From Acinetobacter sp. S54 (GTDB lineage: Bacteria > Pseudomonadota > Gammaproteobacteria > Pseudomonadales > Moraxellaceae): a stretch of 64,000 nucleotides of DNA. The notes beneath the pieces are model-generated. The model was given only the letters and a program-made list of their open reading frames with translations, did no database searches and had not been told where the DNA came from. The stretch spans positions 310,001 through 374,000 of the forward strand of contig NZ_JACVUI010000003.1 of the NCBI RefSeq assembly GCF_016624945.1, read 5' to 3'. This document shows positions 27,400 to 35,879 of this stretch, piece by piece (the stretch's first letter is position 1; every line of letters begins with the position of its first letter). A program made the position numbers and the translations under genes.

Positions 27400-30039
27400 G
27401 TGCTAGAAGCTTACCGCCAACACGTTGCAGAACGTGCCGCACTCGGAGTCCCACCGAAGCCACTTGATGATGCGCAAACGGCTGATCTGGTTGAATTGCT
27501 AAAAAATCCACCAGCAGGCGAAGAAGCGTTTCTTGTGGACTTGCTCGAAAACCGCGTTCCAGCGGGTGTTGACCAAGCGGCTTATGTAAAAGCAGCTTTT
27601 TTGTCAGCAGTTGCAAAAGGTGAAGCGACATCTCCATTAGTTTCTAAAGAACGTGCAGTTTACTTACTTGGCACAATGCTTGGTGGTTATAACGTCGCTC
27701 CTTTAGTTGATTTGCTTGATAGCGCTGAACTCAGTGGTTTGGCTGCTGAAGCATTGAAAAAAACGCTTCTAGTGTTTGATGCATTCCATGACGTTGCTGA
27801 TAAAGCAAAAGCAGGCAATGCCAATGCAAAAGCTGTTTTACAATCTTGGGCAGATGCTGAATGGTTCACTAGCCGTAAAGATGTTCCTGAAGAAATTAAG
27901 CTGACTGTTTTCAAAGTTACAGGTGAAACTAACACAGATGACTTGTCTCCAGCACAAGACGCTTGGAGCCGTCCAGATATCCCATTACACGCCAATGCAA
28001 TGTTGAAAAACGAGCGTGATGGTATTAACCCTGAAAAACCAGGTGAAGTGGGTCCGCTTAATCAAATTAAAGACCTCATCGCAAAAGGCAACCAAGTTGC
28101 TTATGTGGGTGATGTTGTTGGTACGGGCTCTTCTCGTAAGTCTGCAACTAACTCTGTTCTTTGGTTCTTCGGTGATGAAATTGCTCATATTCCGAACAAA
28201 AAAGATGGTGGTTACTGCTTAGGTACAAAAATTGCGCCAATCTTCTTCAATACAATGGAAGATGCGGGTGCATTACCAGTTGAGATTGATGTTGCTAACA
28301 TGAACATGGGCGACGAAATCACACTGAAAATTGACCATGCTGCTGCTAAAGTAACAGCGTTCAAAAACGGTGAACAAATTGCTGAATCTGAACTTAAAAC
28401 GCCTGTTCTTCTAGATGAAGTGCGTGCAGGTGGTCGTATCAACTTGATCGTTGGTCGTGGTTTGACGACTAAAGCACGTGAAGCTCTAGGTCTTGAGCCT
28501 TCTACTTTGTTCCGTACTCCAGTACAACCTGCTGCAACTGGCAAAGGCTTTACTTTAGCTCAGAAAATGGTAGGTCGTGCATGTGGTCTTCCAGAAGGTC
28601 AAGGTGTAATTCCAGGAACTTACTGTGAACCGAAAATGACGACTGTTGGTTCTCAAGATACCACTGGTCCTATGACACGTGATGAGTTGAAAGATTTGGC
28701 TTGTTTAGGCTTCTCGGCTGATCTTGTAATGCAGTCTTTCTGTCACACTGCTGCATATCCAAAACCAGTAGACGTGCAAATGCAACATTCACTTCCAGAC
28801 TTCATTATGAACCGTGGTGGTGTATCGTTACGTCCGGGTGATGGTATTATTCACTCTTGGTTAAACCGTATGTTATTGCCAGATACTGTTGGTACTGGTG
28901 GTGACTCACATACTCGTTTCCCAATTGGTATTTCATTCCCAGCGGGTTCAGGTCTTGTTGCGTTTGCTGCTGCTACTGGTGTAATGCCACTCGATATGCC
29001 TGAATCAGTTCTTGTGAAGTTCAAAGGCAAAATGCAGCCTGGTATCACTTTACGTGACCTTGTACATGCGATTCCTTACTACGCAATCAAGGAAGGTGAT
29101 CTTACTGTTGAGAAAAAAGGTAAGAAAAACATTTTCTCTGGTCGTATCTTAGAAATCGACTTGACTGAAATGGAAACTGACCTAACTGTTGAACAAGCAT
29201 TTGAATTATCTGATGCTTCTGCTGAACGTTCAGCTGCGGGTTGTGCAATTACACTTTCAGAAGAGAAAGTTGCAGAATACTTGCGTTCTAATATTACCAT
29301 GTTGAAATGGATGATTTCACAAGGTTATGGCGATGCACGTACTATGGCTCGTCGTATCGAGAACATGGAAAAATGGTTAGAAAATCCATCGCTTCTTAAA
29401 GCTGATGCTGATGCTGAATATACCAAAATCTATGAAATCGATCTTGCTGATATTAAAGAACCAGTTCTTTGCTGCCCGAACGATCCAGACGATGCAAAAC
29501 TTCTTTCTGAAGTTCAAGGTGACAAGATTGATGAGGTATTTATCGGTTCTTGTATGACCAACATCGGACACTTCCGTGCAGCGGGACAGCTTCTCGATAA
29601 AGTACCGAGTGGTTCGCTTTCAACTCGTCTATGGTTGGCTCCTCCAACGCGTATGGACGAACATCAGTTGATGGAAGAAGGTCTATATAACATCTATGGT
29701 AAAGCTGGCGCACGTACAGAAATGCCGGGTTGTTCACTCTGCATGGGTAACCAAGCACGTGTAGCACCAAATACCACTTGCGTATCGACTTCTACCCGTA
29801 ACTTCCCGAACCGTTTAGGTCAAGGTGCAAATGTTTACCTTGCTTCTGCTGAACTTGCTTCTGTTGCAGCGGTTCTGGGTAAGCTTCCAAGTCCAGAAGA
29901 GTATCAACAATATGCTGCTCAAATCGACAGCATGTCTGCTGACATCTACAAATATTTGAACTTCGATAAGATGGGCGAATATACAGATGCTGCAAACACT
30001 GTAGATACTAAGAAAATTGCTGCGGCTCAATTAACTTAA
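27400..30039 (+). CDS. acnB: Bifunctional aconitate hydratase 2 / 2-methylisocitrate dehydratase
   Basis: AcnB isomerises citrate to isocitrate through cis-aconitate in the TCA cycle and glyoxylate shunt, using a [4Fe-4S] cluster. The start is GTG at 27400, nine bases after AGAGG; the protein then begins VLEAYRQHVAERAALGVPPKPLD like its homologues and has 879 residues (E. coli 865). An N-terminal helical HEAT-like domain is followed by the swivel domain, here in the AcnB order before the cluster domains. Cluster cysteines are seen in GSCMTNIGHFR (near 717) and PGCSLCMGNQ (near 778 and 781). Apo-AcnB of E. coli also binds its own mRNA, of note given the leader hairpin. Confidence 0.97.
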   Translation: MLEAYRQHVAERAALGVPPKPLDDAQTADLVELLKNPPAGEEAFLVDLLENRVPAGVDQAAYVKAAFLSAVAKGEATSPLVSKERAVYLLGTMLGGYNVAPLVDLLDSAELSGLAAEALKKTLLVFDAFHDVADKAKAGNANAKAVLQSWADAEWFTSRKDVPEEIKLTVFKVTGETNTDDLSPAQDAWSRPDIPLHANAMLKNERDGINPEKPGEVGPLNQIKDLIAKGNQVAYVGDVVGTGSSRKSATNSVLWFFGDEIAHIPNKKDGGYCLGTKIAPIFFNTMEDAGALPVEIDVANMNMGDEITLKIDHAAAKVTAFKNGEQIAESELKTPVLLDEVRAGGRINLIVGRGLTTKAREALGLEPSTLFRTPVQPAATGKGFTLAQKMVGRACGLPEGQGVIPGTYCEPKMTTVGSQDTTGPMTRDELKDLACLGFSADLVMQSFCHTAAYPKPVDVQMQHSLPDFIMNRGGVSLRPGDGIIHSWLNRMLLPDTVGTGGDSHTRFPIGISFPAGSGLVAFAAATGVMPLDMPESVLVKFKGKMQPGITLRDLVHAIPYYAIKEGDLTVEKKGKKNIFSGRILEIDLTEMETDLTVEQAFELSDASAERSAAGCAITLSEEKVAEYLRSNITMLKWMISQGYGDARTMARRIENMEKWLENPSLLKADADAEYTKIYEIDLADIKEPVLCCPNDPDDAKLLSEVQGDKIDEVFIGSCMTNIGHFRAAGQLLDKVPSGSLSTRLWLAPPTRMDEHQLMEEGLYNIYGKAGARTEMPGCSLCMGNQARVAPNTTCVSTSTRNFPNRLGQGANVYLASAELASVAAVLGKLPSPEEYQQYAAQIDSMSADIYKYLNFDKMGEYTDAANTVDTKKIAAAQLT

Positions 30040-30051
30040 TAATCGAGCAAA

Positions 30052-30072
30052 GAAGGAAGCACTGCTTCCTTC
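30052..30072 (+). terminator. Probable hairpin after acnB
   Basis: GAAGGAAGC and GCTTCCTTC pair perfectly around ACT shortly after the acnB stop. The T tract is weak, so termination may be inefficient; a second stem GGGCTGA/TCAGCCC lies at 30133-30150. Confidence 0.6.
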
Positions 30073-30156
30073 GAGTTTGAAAGTAAAATTATGCATTACT
30101 TGAAAATTATGTCTTAAGTAAGTGAATTATAGGGGCTGAGTAATCAGCCCTTATGA

Positions 30157-30576
30157 TTATGATTGAATGAAAATAAGCTCTATGAAAGTTTTAAAAGAAA
30201 ATAATAGAACATAATAATTTAGAGCTTCAAAACTTAAATCAGGATGGATCGAATCTACAAATGTCGTCGCTATTATAAAAATAATCCTCTCACGTTCATC
30301 TATACGATTAGTTTTTAGATAAAGAGAAATATAGCCAATGTAATACTTTAGTTTCTTTTTTTCATACTCGGAGTTTAAACATAACAATTCTACCTTTTGT
30401 TCTATTTCACCTTGTTTAAGATACAAGAGCGAAGCAACGAAAATCTCTAATTCCTTAACATTCACAACCGAGATGCCTAAAGTGTTTAGCATTTTTGCAA
30501 GTTCATTCCGTATTCTGCTATTTAGTCGGGTGGTATACACACTTAAATTACTCATTTCAATTCTATTATTTATCAT
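30157..30576 (-). CDS. Orphan protein divergent from an XRE regulator
   Basis: A 139-residue AT-rich gene I cannot assign. It is almost entirely helical by eye, with charged first half (NSRIRNELAKMLNTLG, EIEQKVELLCLNSEYEKKKLKYY) and a hydrophobic C-terminus (about residues 118-137, LNYYVLLFSFKTFIELIFI). Start choice is ATG 30576 or the ATG at residue 8; neither has a clear ribosome binding site. It is divergent from the XRE regulator gene with 106 bases of repeat-bearing DNA between them, so the regulator may control it. Confidence 0.55.
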   Translation of the reverse strand: MINNRIEMSNLSVYTTRLNSRIRNELAKMLNTLGISVVNVKELEIFVASLLYLKQGEIEQKVELLCLNSEYEKKKLKYYIGYISLYLKTNRIDERERIIFIIATTFVDSIHPDLSFEALNYYVLLFSFKTFIELIFIQS

Positions 30577-30579
30577 TTA

Positions 30580-30640
30580 AGTATTGTAATACAAAACTAT
30601 TGTTTTGCTAAACAATATTTTTTTTGTTTTTAGTATTGTA
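30580..30640. promoter_or_regulatory. Repeats in the divergent promoter region, candidate XRE operator
   Basis: AGTATTGTA occurs at 30580-30588 and again at 30632-30640, 52 bases (about five helical turns) apart; each is followed by a partial inverted copy (AATAC and AAAATAC). Between them lies the inverted repeat ATTGTTT-TGCT-AAACAAT (30599-30616). This layout suits a small HTH protein acting on both divergent genes. The link to the adjacent regulator is inference. Confidence 0.4.
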
Positions 30641-30682
30641 CGAAAATACACGCATTTGCTTATATCCCGATAGTATCAATTA

Positions 30683-31015
30683 ATGGATATAGGTCATGCA
30701 ATACGGTATTTAAGAAAAAAGCAGGGTTGGACTCAACAACAGCTTGCAGACTTTTCACATACTTCAAAAAGTAATATTTCAAATCTTGAAAATGGAAATC
30801 AAGGATACAGTCCTGCAATACTTCAATATTTAGCAGAAGCTTTTGGTTGTTCCGTTGCTCAAATTTTTTTATTAGCGGAATACTTAGATGAGAATGAGGA
30901 ATTAACCCAAGATTGGCAGCATATGCCTATAGATGCATTATTTATTCAGCTTTCTCCTGATTTGCAAAATCAACTAAAACAATTAATCTATACTTTGATT
31001 CAATCCAAGTGTTAA
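30683..31015 (+). CDS. XRE/Cro-like HTH transcriptional regulator
   Basis: A 110-residue DNA-binding protein with a helix-turn-helix domain at about residues 5-60: AIRYLRKKQGWTQQQLADFSHTSKSNISNLENG matches the HTH_3 pattern closely. The C-terminal 45 residues are acidic and helical, perhaps for dimerisation, with no peptidase (LexA/CI) catalytic residues. Its target is unknown. Context suggests it regulates itself and the divergent orphan gene. Confidence 0.8.
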   Translation: MDIGHAIRYLRKKQGWTQQQLADFSHTSKSNISNLENGNQGYSPAILQYLAEAFGCSVAQIFLLAEYLDENEELTQDWQHMPIDALFIQLSPDLQNQLKQLIYTLIQSKC

Positions 31016-31083
31016 GTGCTGTAGAATGAATAGAAATATTTGATTTTAAAAGTATTTATTATTTTTTAACATAGATATTAAAA

Positions 31084-31102
31084 AGCCCCGCATTGCGGGG
31101 CT
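31084..31102 (-). terminator. Terminator of the Lrp-family gene
   Basis: AGCCCCGC and GCGGGGCT pair around a three-base loop. On the minus strand the stem is followed by a T run, so it most likely ends the Lrp-family transcript about 100 bases after its stop; on the plus strand no T run follows. Confidence 0.8.
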
Positions 31103-31199
31103 AGTCGTATATGAATCAAGCCATATACTGTATGAGGCTCATCTCAAACTGAGCGTATTAAACCATAACTTGGGTTGAGTTGCAGTAAATATCTTAAAC

Positions 31200-31685
31200 T
31201 TATTCAATCAACATCAAATCAGCCGAATTTGCTGATTTCAGAGGACGCAAAGCAAACGTAGAGCGTGTATGACGGATTCCTTTGATTGAGTAAAGTTTTT
31301 TTCTTAAAAAACGCTCGTAATGTTCAGCATCTTTTACGGCAACTTTGACCAGATAATCATATTCACCTGTCACCAAATGCGCTTCAATGACTTCGGGAAT
31401 ATCCGCAAGCGCCTGACTAAAATTTTCTAGCATTTCGTCGTCATGACGTTCAAGTGTAATTTCAATAAAAAATAAATCCTTAATCCCAATTGCTTTGGGA
31501 TTGATGTTGGCGGTATATCCATCAATAATTTTTAAGGTTTCTAGACGCTTCAAACGCGTCCAACAAGGCGATGAAGATAAGCCGACTTGTTCTGAGAGTT
31601 GAGCAATGGTCAATCTACCATTTTGACGTAAGGCAGATAAAATTTTCCGATCAATACGATCTAGTATGTATTCTGTACTGTTCAA
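31200..31685 (-). CDS. Lrp/AsnC family transcriptional regulator
   Basis: A 161-residue regulator: N-terminal winged helix-turn-helix (LDRIDRKILSALRQNGRLTIAQLSEQVGLSSSPCWTRLKRLE) and a C-terminal RAM/AsnC ligand-binding domain (about 70-150) with VTGEYDYLVKVAVKDAEHYERFL. These proteins bind amino acids and form octamers or hexadecamers. The start appears to be TTG at 31685, as no ATG precedes the conserved HTH and the codons before are not conserved in type. It is not flanked by an amino-acid transport or catabolic gene that would name its ligand. Confidence 0.88.
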   Translation of the reverse strand: MNSTEYILDRIDRKILSALRQNGRLTIAQLSEQVGLSSSPCWTRLKRLETLKIIDGYTANINPKAIGIKDLFFIEITLERHDDEMLENFSQALADIPEVIEAHLVTGEYDYLVKVAVKDAEHYERFLRKKLYSIKGIRHTRSTFALRPLKSANSADLMLIE

Positions 31686-31804
31686 AACTTAAACCAAAGG
31701 AAAATATTCTGTAAATAATGAATATATCGGAATATTATACCAAAAGCATGGGTAATTTAAAAAAATTAAGTAAAAAATTCTTATTTATTCAAGATAAAAT
31801 AATT

Positions 31805-31898
31805 TTATAAATCAAAGACATTAGGGTGGTGGCTTTGATGATGCCGGGAGCATATATGAAGGAAGGGTGCCTTTAAATATGCTTGCGGCATTTTTATT
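31805..31898 (+). ncRNA. Candidate structured RNA with intrinsic terminator
   Basis: In the 395-base gap between the Lrp gene and the siderophore operon, the plus strand can form two stems: ATCAAAG (31811-31817) with CTTTGAT (31833-31839), then a long hairpin with ATGCCG/CGGCAT (31841-31846 and 31886-31891) and AGCATAT/ATATGCT (31849-31855 and 31877-31883), ending in five T. No plus-strand gene precedes it, so a transcript would start about 31800, where AT-rich -10-like sequence occurs. It may be a small RNA or an attenuated leader of the downstream operon. No known family is recognised. Confidence 0.5.
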
Positions 31899-32011
31899 TA
31901 CAAAGCTAAACAAAACAAATTTTTGTTGAAATTGTTGTAAGCATATGAAAGAAATAAATTATTTTAAAATTAGCTAACTTTTTAAATAAATGCGGAATGA
32001 TAAATCTTCTC

Positions 32012-32030
32012 ATTTATGATAATTTATTTT
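32012..32030 (+). promoter_or_regulatory. Fur-box-like sequence upstream of the siderophore importer
   Basis: The 19 bases match the classical Fur consensus at 11 positions, including the core ATGATAAT, and sit about 50 bases before the first permease start. ATAAAT and ATTTAT form a further inverted repeat just upstream. Iron control through Fur is expected for such an importer but is inferred here. Confidence 0.4.
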
Positions 32031-32080
32031 AATGTTTTAAGCTTTTTTTAAGTTTTATATGAATTTTATTTTTATTCGCT

Positions 32081-33034
32081 ATGATTAAGCGGCGCTATCT
32101 TTTTCTCCTCCTAATTTTGCTTGCATTCACTTCATTATTTGTTGGAGTGGGTGATGTGAGTTTCTCTGGTCTAATGGCTGGCAATTCGCAGGATTGGCAA
32201 TTATTTTGGACCAGCCGTTTGCCGCGTTTGATGGCCATTATTGTTGCGGGTACAGGTCTGAGTGTTTGTGGCCTGATTATGCAGTCTTTAAGCCGTAATC
32301 GCTTTGTTTCACCGACCACAGCAGGTCTTTATGATTGTGCAAGATTGGGGGTGCTTGTTTCAATTATTCTATTGCCCAGTGCTTCTATTTTTATGAGAAC
32401 GGGTTTTGCCATTGTTGTGACCTTGATCGGTGCAATGGCATTTATGAGCATTCTGGCGACCTTAAAACATCGTGATACGGTATTTGTGCCTTTGGTTGGT
32501 ATGATTTTTGGTAGCATTATTTCTGCATTTACCACTTTTATCGCATTGCAAATGGATTTGTTGCAAAGTTTGGCTGGGTGGTTGCAGGGAGATTTTTCCA
32601 CCATTTTAAATGGTCAATACGAACTCATTTATCTCAGTTTACCTGTTTTACTACTTATCTATGTATTTGCGAATCGGTTTGTGTTGGCAGGTCTGGGTGA
32701 AGATTTTGCGACTAATTTAGGACTAAATTACAAGCATACCATGTTTGTTGGTTTGATTTTGGTGTCTGTAATTACAGGAGTGGTGATTGTAACCGTAGGT
32801 GCGATCCCTTTTTTAGGCTTGATTGTCCCTAATCTGGTGAGCCTGTATTTGGGGGACAATATTCGTAAAACCTTGTCACATACTGCATTGTTAGGGGCAA
32901 TTCTGGTGTTGCTGTGTGATGTATTTGGTCGAGTGGTTATTTTTCCTTATGAGGTCTCGGTCAGTCTCATTATGGGAGTCTTGGGTAGTGTAATTTTCTT
33001 GTGGCTTTTGCTCAGGAGATATCTCTATGCATAA
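32081..33034 (+). CDS. Siderophore ABC transporter permease, FecCD family (first)
   Basis: A 317-residue inner-membrane permease with about nine hydrophobic helices of the BtuC/FecCD type. SRLPRLMAIIVAGTGLSVCGLIMQSLSRNRFVSPTTAG is the typical helix 2 and loop pattern, and VTVGAIPFLGLIVPNLVSLYLG the coupling-helix region that contacts the ATPase. It forms a heterodimer with the next gene product and imports a ferric siderophore delivered by the binding lipoprotein. Gene order permease-permease-ATPase-binding protein resembles Bacillus yclNOPQ and Vibrio vct-type sets. The next gene overlaps by 8 bases. Confidence 0.92.
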   Translation: MIKRRYLFLLLILLAFTSLFVGVGDVSFSGLMAGNSQDWQLFWTSRLPRLMAIIVAGTGLSVCGLIMQSLSRNRFVSPTTAGLYDCARLGVLVSIILLPSASIFMRTGFAIVVTLIGAMAFMSILATLKHRDTVFVPLVGMIFGSIISAFTTFIALQMDLLQSLAGWLQGDFSTILNGQYELIYLSLPVLLLIYVFANRFVLAGLGEDFATNLGLNYKHTMFVGLILVSVITGVVIVTVGAIPFLGLIVPNLVSLYLGDNIRKTLSHTALLGAILVLLCDVFGRVVIFPYEVSVSLIMGVLGSVIFLWLLLRRYLYA

Positions 33035-33989
33035 TCGAACCAAGTTATTAATTCTTTCTGCCATTACGCTTGTCTCTATTATTTTTTATTTGGGTTGGGG
33101 GCTGGGTGTAGGCTGGCAATTTGCAGTCAACCTGCGTTTAAAAACGGTAGCAGCTATTCTTGTTGCGGGTGTTGCTGTCGGAATCTCAACTTTAGTTTTT
33201 CATTGTATTGTTAATAATCGTGTGGTCACTCCACAGGCATTGGGTTTAGATAAGTTATATGAGCTTTCTAAAACACTGATTATTTATTTCTTTGGCGCTA
33301 GTACCTTACTTTCCATGAATTTTGTCATGGATTATGTGATTAGTTTGGGATTGATGTTGGGCTTTGCACTGCTTTTATATCGTTTTATTTTTAAAAAAGT
33401 GGCAGAGCAGAATATTTATTTTCTGTTATTGGTCGGGCTAATTTGTGCCACTTTATTTGACAGCATGGCGACTTTTCTGCAGGTTTTGCTTGATCCTGAT
33501 GAATTTCAGATTGCAGCCTATGCAGGTTTTGCAAGCTTTAATATTGTAAAAATCGAAATTGTTATTCTGGCTTTAATAACAGTTGTACCTATTCTTATTT
33601 ATGCACTTAAAAATCATAACCAACTTGATGTGATGGCTTTAGGTCGTGAACATGCTCTTAATCTTGGGCTGGACTATGATAAGACCAGTCGAACGCTTTT
33701 AATTTTAGTGGTATTGGCACTGGCATCGGCTACCGCATTGGCTGGTCCAATGATGTTTTTGGGACTATTGGTTCTTAATATCACGTTGGAATTGTTTAAA
33801 ACTCATCGCCACCACATTTTATTGGTAGGCATTATTTTAGTCAGTATTTTGTCTCTTATTGTTGGGCAATTTGTGGTGCTACATATTTTGAATAACAAAA
33901 CAACGCTAAGTGTGATTATCAACTTTGTTGGGGGAGTTTATTTCTTCTGGATTTTGTTAAAGGAAAATAAAAAGTGGCAATTGAGTTAA
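33027..33989 (+). CDS. Siderophore ABC transporter permease, FecCD family (second)
   Basis: A 320-residue partner permease, starting at an ATG within the end of the first one. It has about nine membrane helices and the family segments LRLKTVAAILVAGVAVGISTLVFHCIVNNRVVTPQALG and LAGPMMFLGLLVLNITLELF. It is more divergent than the first permease, as with YclO. Its end overlaps the start of the ATPase gene by 16 bases, so translation of the four genes is tightly coupled. Confidence 0.92.
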   Translation: MHNRTKLLILSAITLVSIIFYLGWGLGVGWQFAVNLRLKTVAAILVAGVAVGISTLVFHCIVNNRVVTPQALGLDKLYELSKTLIIYFFGASTLLSMNFVMDYVISLGLMLGFALLLYRFIFKKVAEQNIYFLLLVGLICATLFDSMATFLQVLLDPDEFQIAAYAGFASFNIVKIEIVILALITVVPILIYALKNHNQLDVMALGREHALNLGLDYDKTSRTLLILVVLALASATALAGPMMFLGLLVLNITLELFKTHRHHILLVGIILVSILSLIVGQFVVLHILNNKTTLSVIINFVGGVYFFWILLKENKKWQLS

Positions 33990-34738
33990 AACATTTAAGT
34001 AAAAGTTATCACAGTCAGAAAGTGGTAGATGACGTTTCTTTAAGCATTGCCAAAGGTCAATTTACTGCATTTATTGGTCCTAATGGTGCGGGCAAAAGTA
34101 CGATCCTTAGCATGATAAGTCGTTTAGCTCAACCCGATTCAGGGCAGGTTTTTCTTGATGGTCTGGATATGTATGCCATGAAAAGTGCTGAAATTGCTAA
34201 AAAAATGGCAATTTTAAAACAATCCAATCATACCGAATTGCGTTTAACGATTGAAGATTTGGTAGCTTTTGGTCGATTTCCATATTCACAAGGACGTTTA
34301 ACTTCTGAGGATCATCGCATTATTGATCGTTCTATCAATTATATGGATCTGAAAGATTTACGTCATGGGCAGTTAAATGAGTTATCGGGTGGACAACGTC
34401 AGCGTGCTTATATTGCAATGGTTTTGGCTCAAGACACCGATTATATCTTGCTTGATGAGCCTCTAAATAATTTAGATATGAAGCATTCCGCACAAATTAT
34501 GCGTGTTTTGAAAGATCTGTCAGTCAATCATGATAAATCTATTATCGTAGTAATCCATGATATCAACTTTGCGTCTGTGTATGCAGATCAGATTATTGCG
34601 ATGAAACATGGACGGCTCGCCTATGTGGGTTCACCACAGCAAATTATGAATGAAGCGATTTTAGAGAAAATTTTTGATTTCCATATTCCGATTCAGGAGG
34701 TGGATCGCCATAAATTAGGACTTTATTTTATTAGTTAG
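33974..34738 (+). CDS. Siderophore ABC transporter ATP-binding protein
   Basis: A 254-residue ABC ATPase powering ferric-siderophore import. Walker A GPNGAGKST at residues 35-43, signature LSGGQRQRAY near 138, Walker B YILLDEPLNNLD and the switch histidine in VVIHDINFA are all intact. The start is GTG at 33974 inside the end of the upstream permease; the order and overlap leave little doubt that it belongs to the same transporter. Confidence 0.94.
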   Translation: MAIELKHLSKSYHSQKVVDDVSLSIAKGQFTAFIGPNGAGKSTILSMISRLAQPDSGQVFLDGLDMYAMKSAEIAKKMAILKQSNHTELRLTIEDLVAFGRFPYSQGRLTSEDHRIIDRSINYMDLKDLRHGQLNELSGGQRQRAYIAMVLAQDTDYILLDEPLNNLDMKHSAQIMRVLKDLSVNHDKSIIVVIHDINFASVYADQIIAMKHGRLAYVGSPQQIMNEAILEKIFDFHIPIQEVDRHKLGLYFIS

Positions 34739-34747
34739 GAGAGGGCT

Positions 34748-35710
34748 ATGTTGCTTAAGAAAACGTTCATTGCAACACTATTCACATTAATATTTGTGGG
34801 TTGCAGTAATTCAAACACATCTACACAATCGGAGCAGGGCAATACTGCAAAGAATGCAACCAATGATATTTTAACATTTAGTAGTAAAGCGGGAGATATT
34901 ACAATTCCTGCAAATGTTTCCCGAATTGCGGTATTGGATACGAATGCTTTAAATACCATTCATGAACTTGGGGCGGATGATAAAGTAGTCGCTTTGCCTA
35001 AAGGAACGCCTTTACCTCACGTTTTAAGAAATTTTAATGATTCAAAATATATAGATGTTGGCACCGTGAAGGATCCAAATTTAGAACGTGTGGCCGCTAG
35101 TCAGCCTCAATTGGTTTTGATGAGCGGTCGTATGGAAAATGTGATCAACGAAATTAAAACTATTGCTCCAACGTACTTTGTAGATGTTGATTATAATGAT
35201 CAATTTAACTCATTTAAGCAGCAAACTTTAAATATCGCTGAAATGGTGGGCAAGAAAGCTGAAGCTGAACAACAATTACAAACGCTTGAGTCTGATATTG
35301 CTACTTTAAAAGAAAGAACCCAAGGAAAGACGGCATTGATCATTATGGTTAATAATAGCAAAATTGCTGCTTATGGTGCGGGTTCTCGCTTTGGTAATAT
35401 TCATGATCTATATGGTTTCACGCCAGTCGATCCCTCTATAAAAGTGGGTTTACATGGTATGGCGATTTCATATGAATTTATCGCCCAAAAAAATCCCGAT
35501 TATATTTTTGTGATTGATCGTGGTGCTGCTATTAGCGAGAAAAAAGATGGTGCCAAGCAGGTCTTAAGTAATGCTATTATTAATAAGACCAAAGCTGCTC
35601 AAAATGGTCATATTGTGTATTTGGATTCTAGTAACTGGTATCTGATGAATAATGGTTTGGGCGGCATGAAAGCAATGGTTAAAGAGGTTTCAAATGCTGT
35701 AAATGACTAA
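34748..35710 (+). CDS. Siderophore-binding lipoprotein
   Basis: A 320-residue substrate-binding protein with lipobox FVGC (cysteine 19) and a low-complexity linker (about 20-40) before a two-lobed periplasmic-binding fold (class III, TroA/FecB type). Family marks: FSSKAGDITIPANVSRIAVLDTNALNTIHELG at the start, APTYFVDVDYNDQF in the middle and YIFVIDRGAA late. Similar to YclQ-type petrobactin or catecholate binding proteins, so a catecholate ferric siderophore is a fair guess. In a Gram-negative cell a TonB receptor is also needed; none is in this window. Confidence 0.92.
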   Translation: MLLKKTFIATLFTLIFVGCSNSNTSTQSEQGNTAKNATNDILTFSSKAGDITIPANVSRIAVLDTNALNTIHELGADDKVVALPKGTPLPHVLRNFNDSKYIDVGTVKDPNLERVAASQPQLVLMSGRMENVINEIKTIAPTYFVDVDYNDQFNSFKQQTLNIAEMVGKKAEAEQQLQTLESDIATLKERTQGKTALIIMVNNSKIAAYGAGSRFGNIHDLYGFTPVDPSIKVGLHGMAISYEFIAQKNPDYIFVIDRGAAISEKKDGAKQVLSNAIINKTKAAQNGHIVYLDSSNWYLMNNGLGGMKAMVKEVSNAVND

Positions 35711-35879
35711 ATTGATATACTTAAAACGCAGTATAATCTGCGTTTTTGTTTCACCATTTTATGGCTTGTCATTGATTGTTTTTCAGTGGTGGAAACATTT
35801 GGATAGAGAGGAGGTCGGATTTAGATACCAGATGCTAGAAGCAAATGATATATTTGATGCTGTAAAAAATATCAATTAA
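35703..35879 (+). CDS. Possible small membrane protein overlapping the binding-protein stop
   Basis: A 58-codon frame starts at an ATG that overlaps the stop region of the siderophore-binding gene (ATGACTAA), as in translationally coupled genes, and ends at 35879. It holds one hydrophobic stretch (about residues 10-27, SIICVFVSPFYGLSLIVF) followed by a charged tail. The terminator-like hairpin at 35723-35747 lies within it, so it would be made only on read-through. It may be a real coupled peptide or chance. Confidence 0.35.
   Translation: MTKLIYLKRSIICVFVSPFYGLSLIVFQWWKHLDREEVGFRYQMLEANDIFDAVKNIN
35723..35747 (+). terminator. Terminator after the siderophore operon
   Basis: AAAACGCA and TGCGTTTT pair around an eight-base loop and end in a T run, 13 bases after the binding-protein stop. 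Confidence 0.8.

Noticed and set aside
30157..31015. Calling the XRE regulator and its partner a toxin-antitoxin system
   Set aside because: The genes are divergent, not in one operon, and the partner shows no known toxin fold; the data do not support it.
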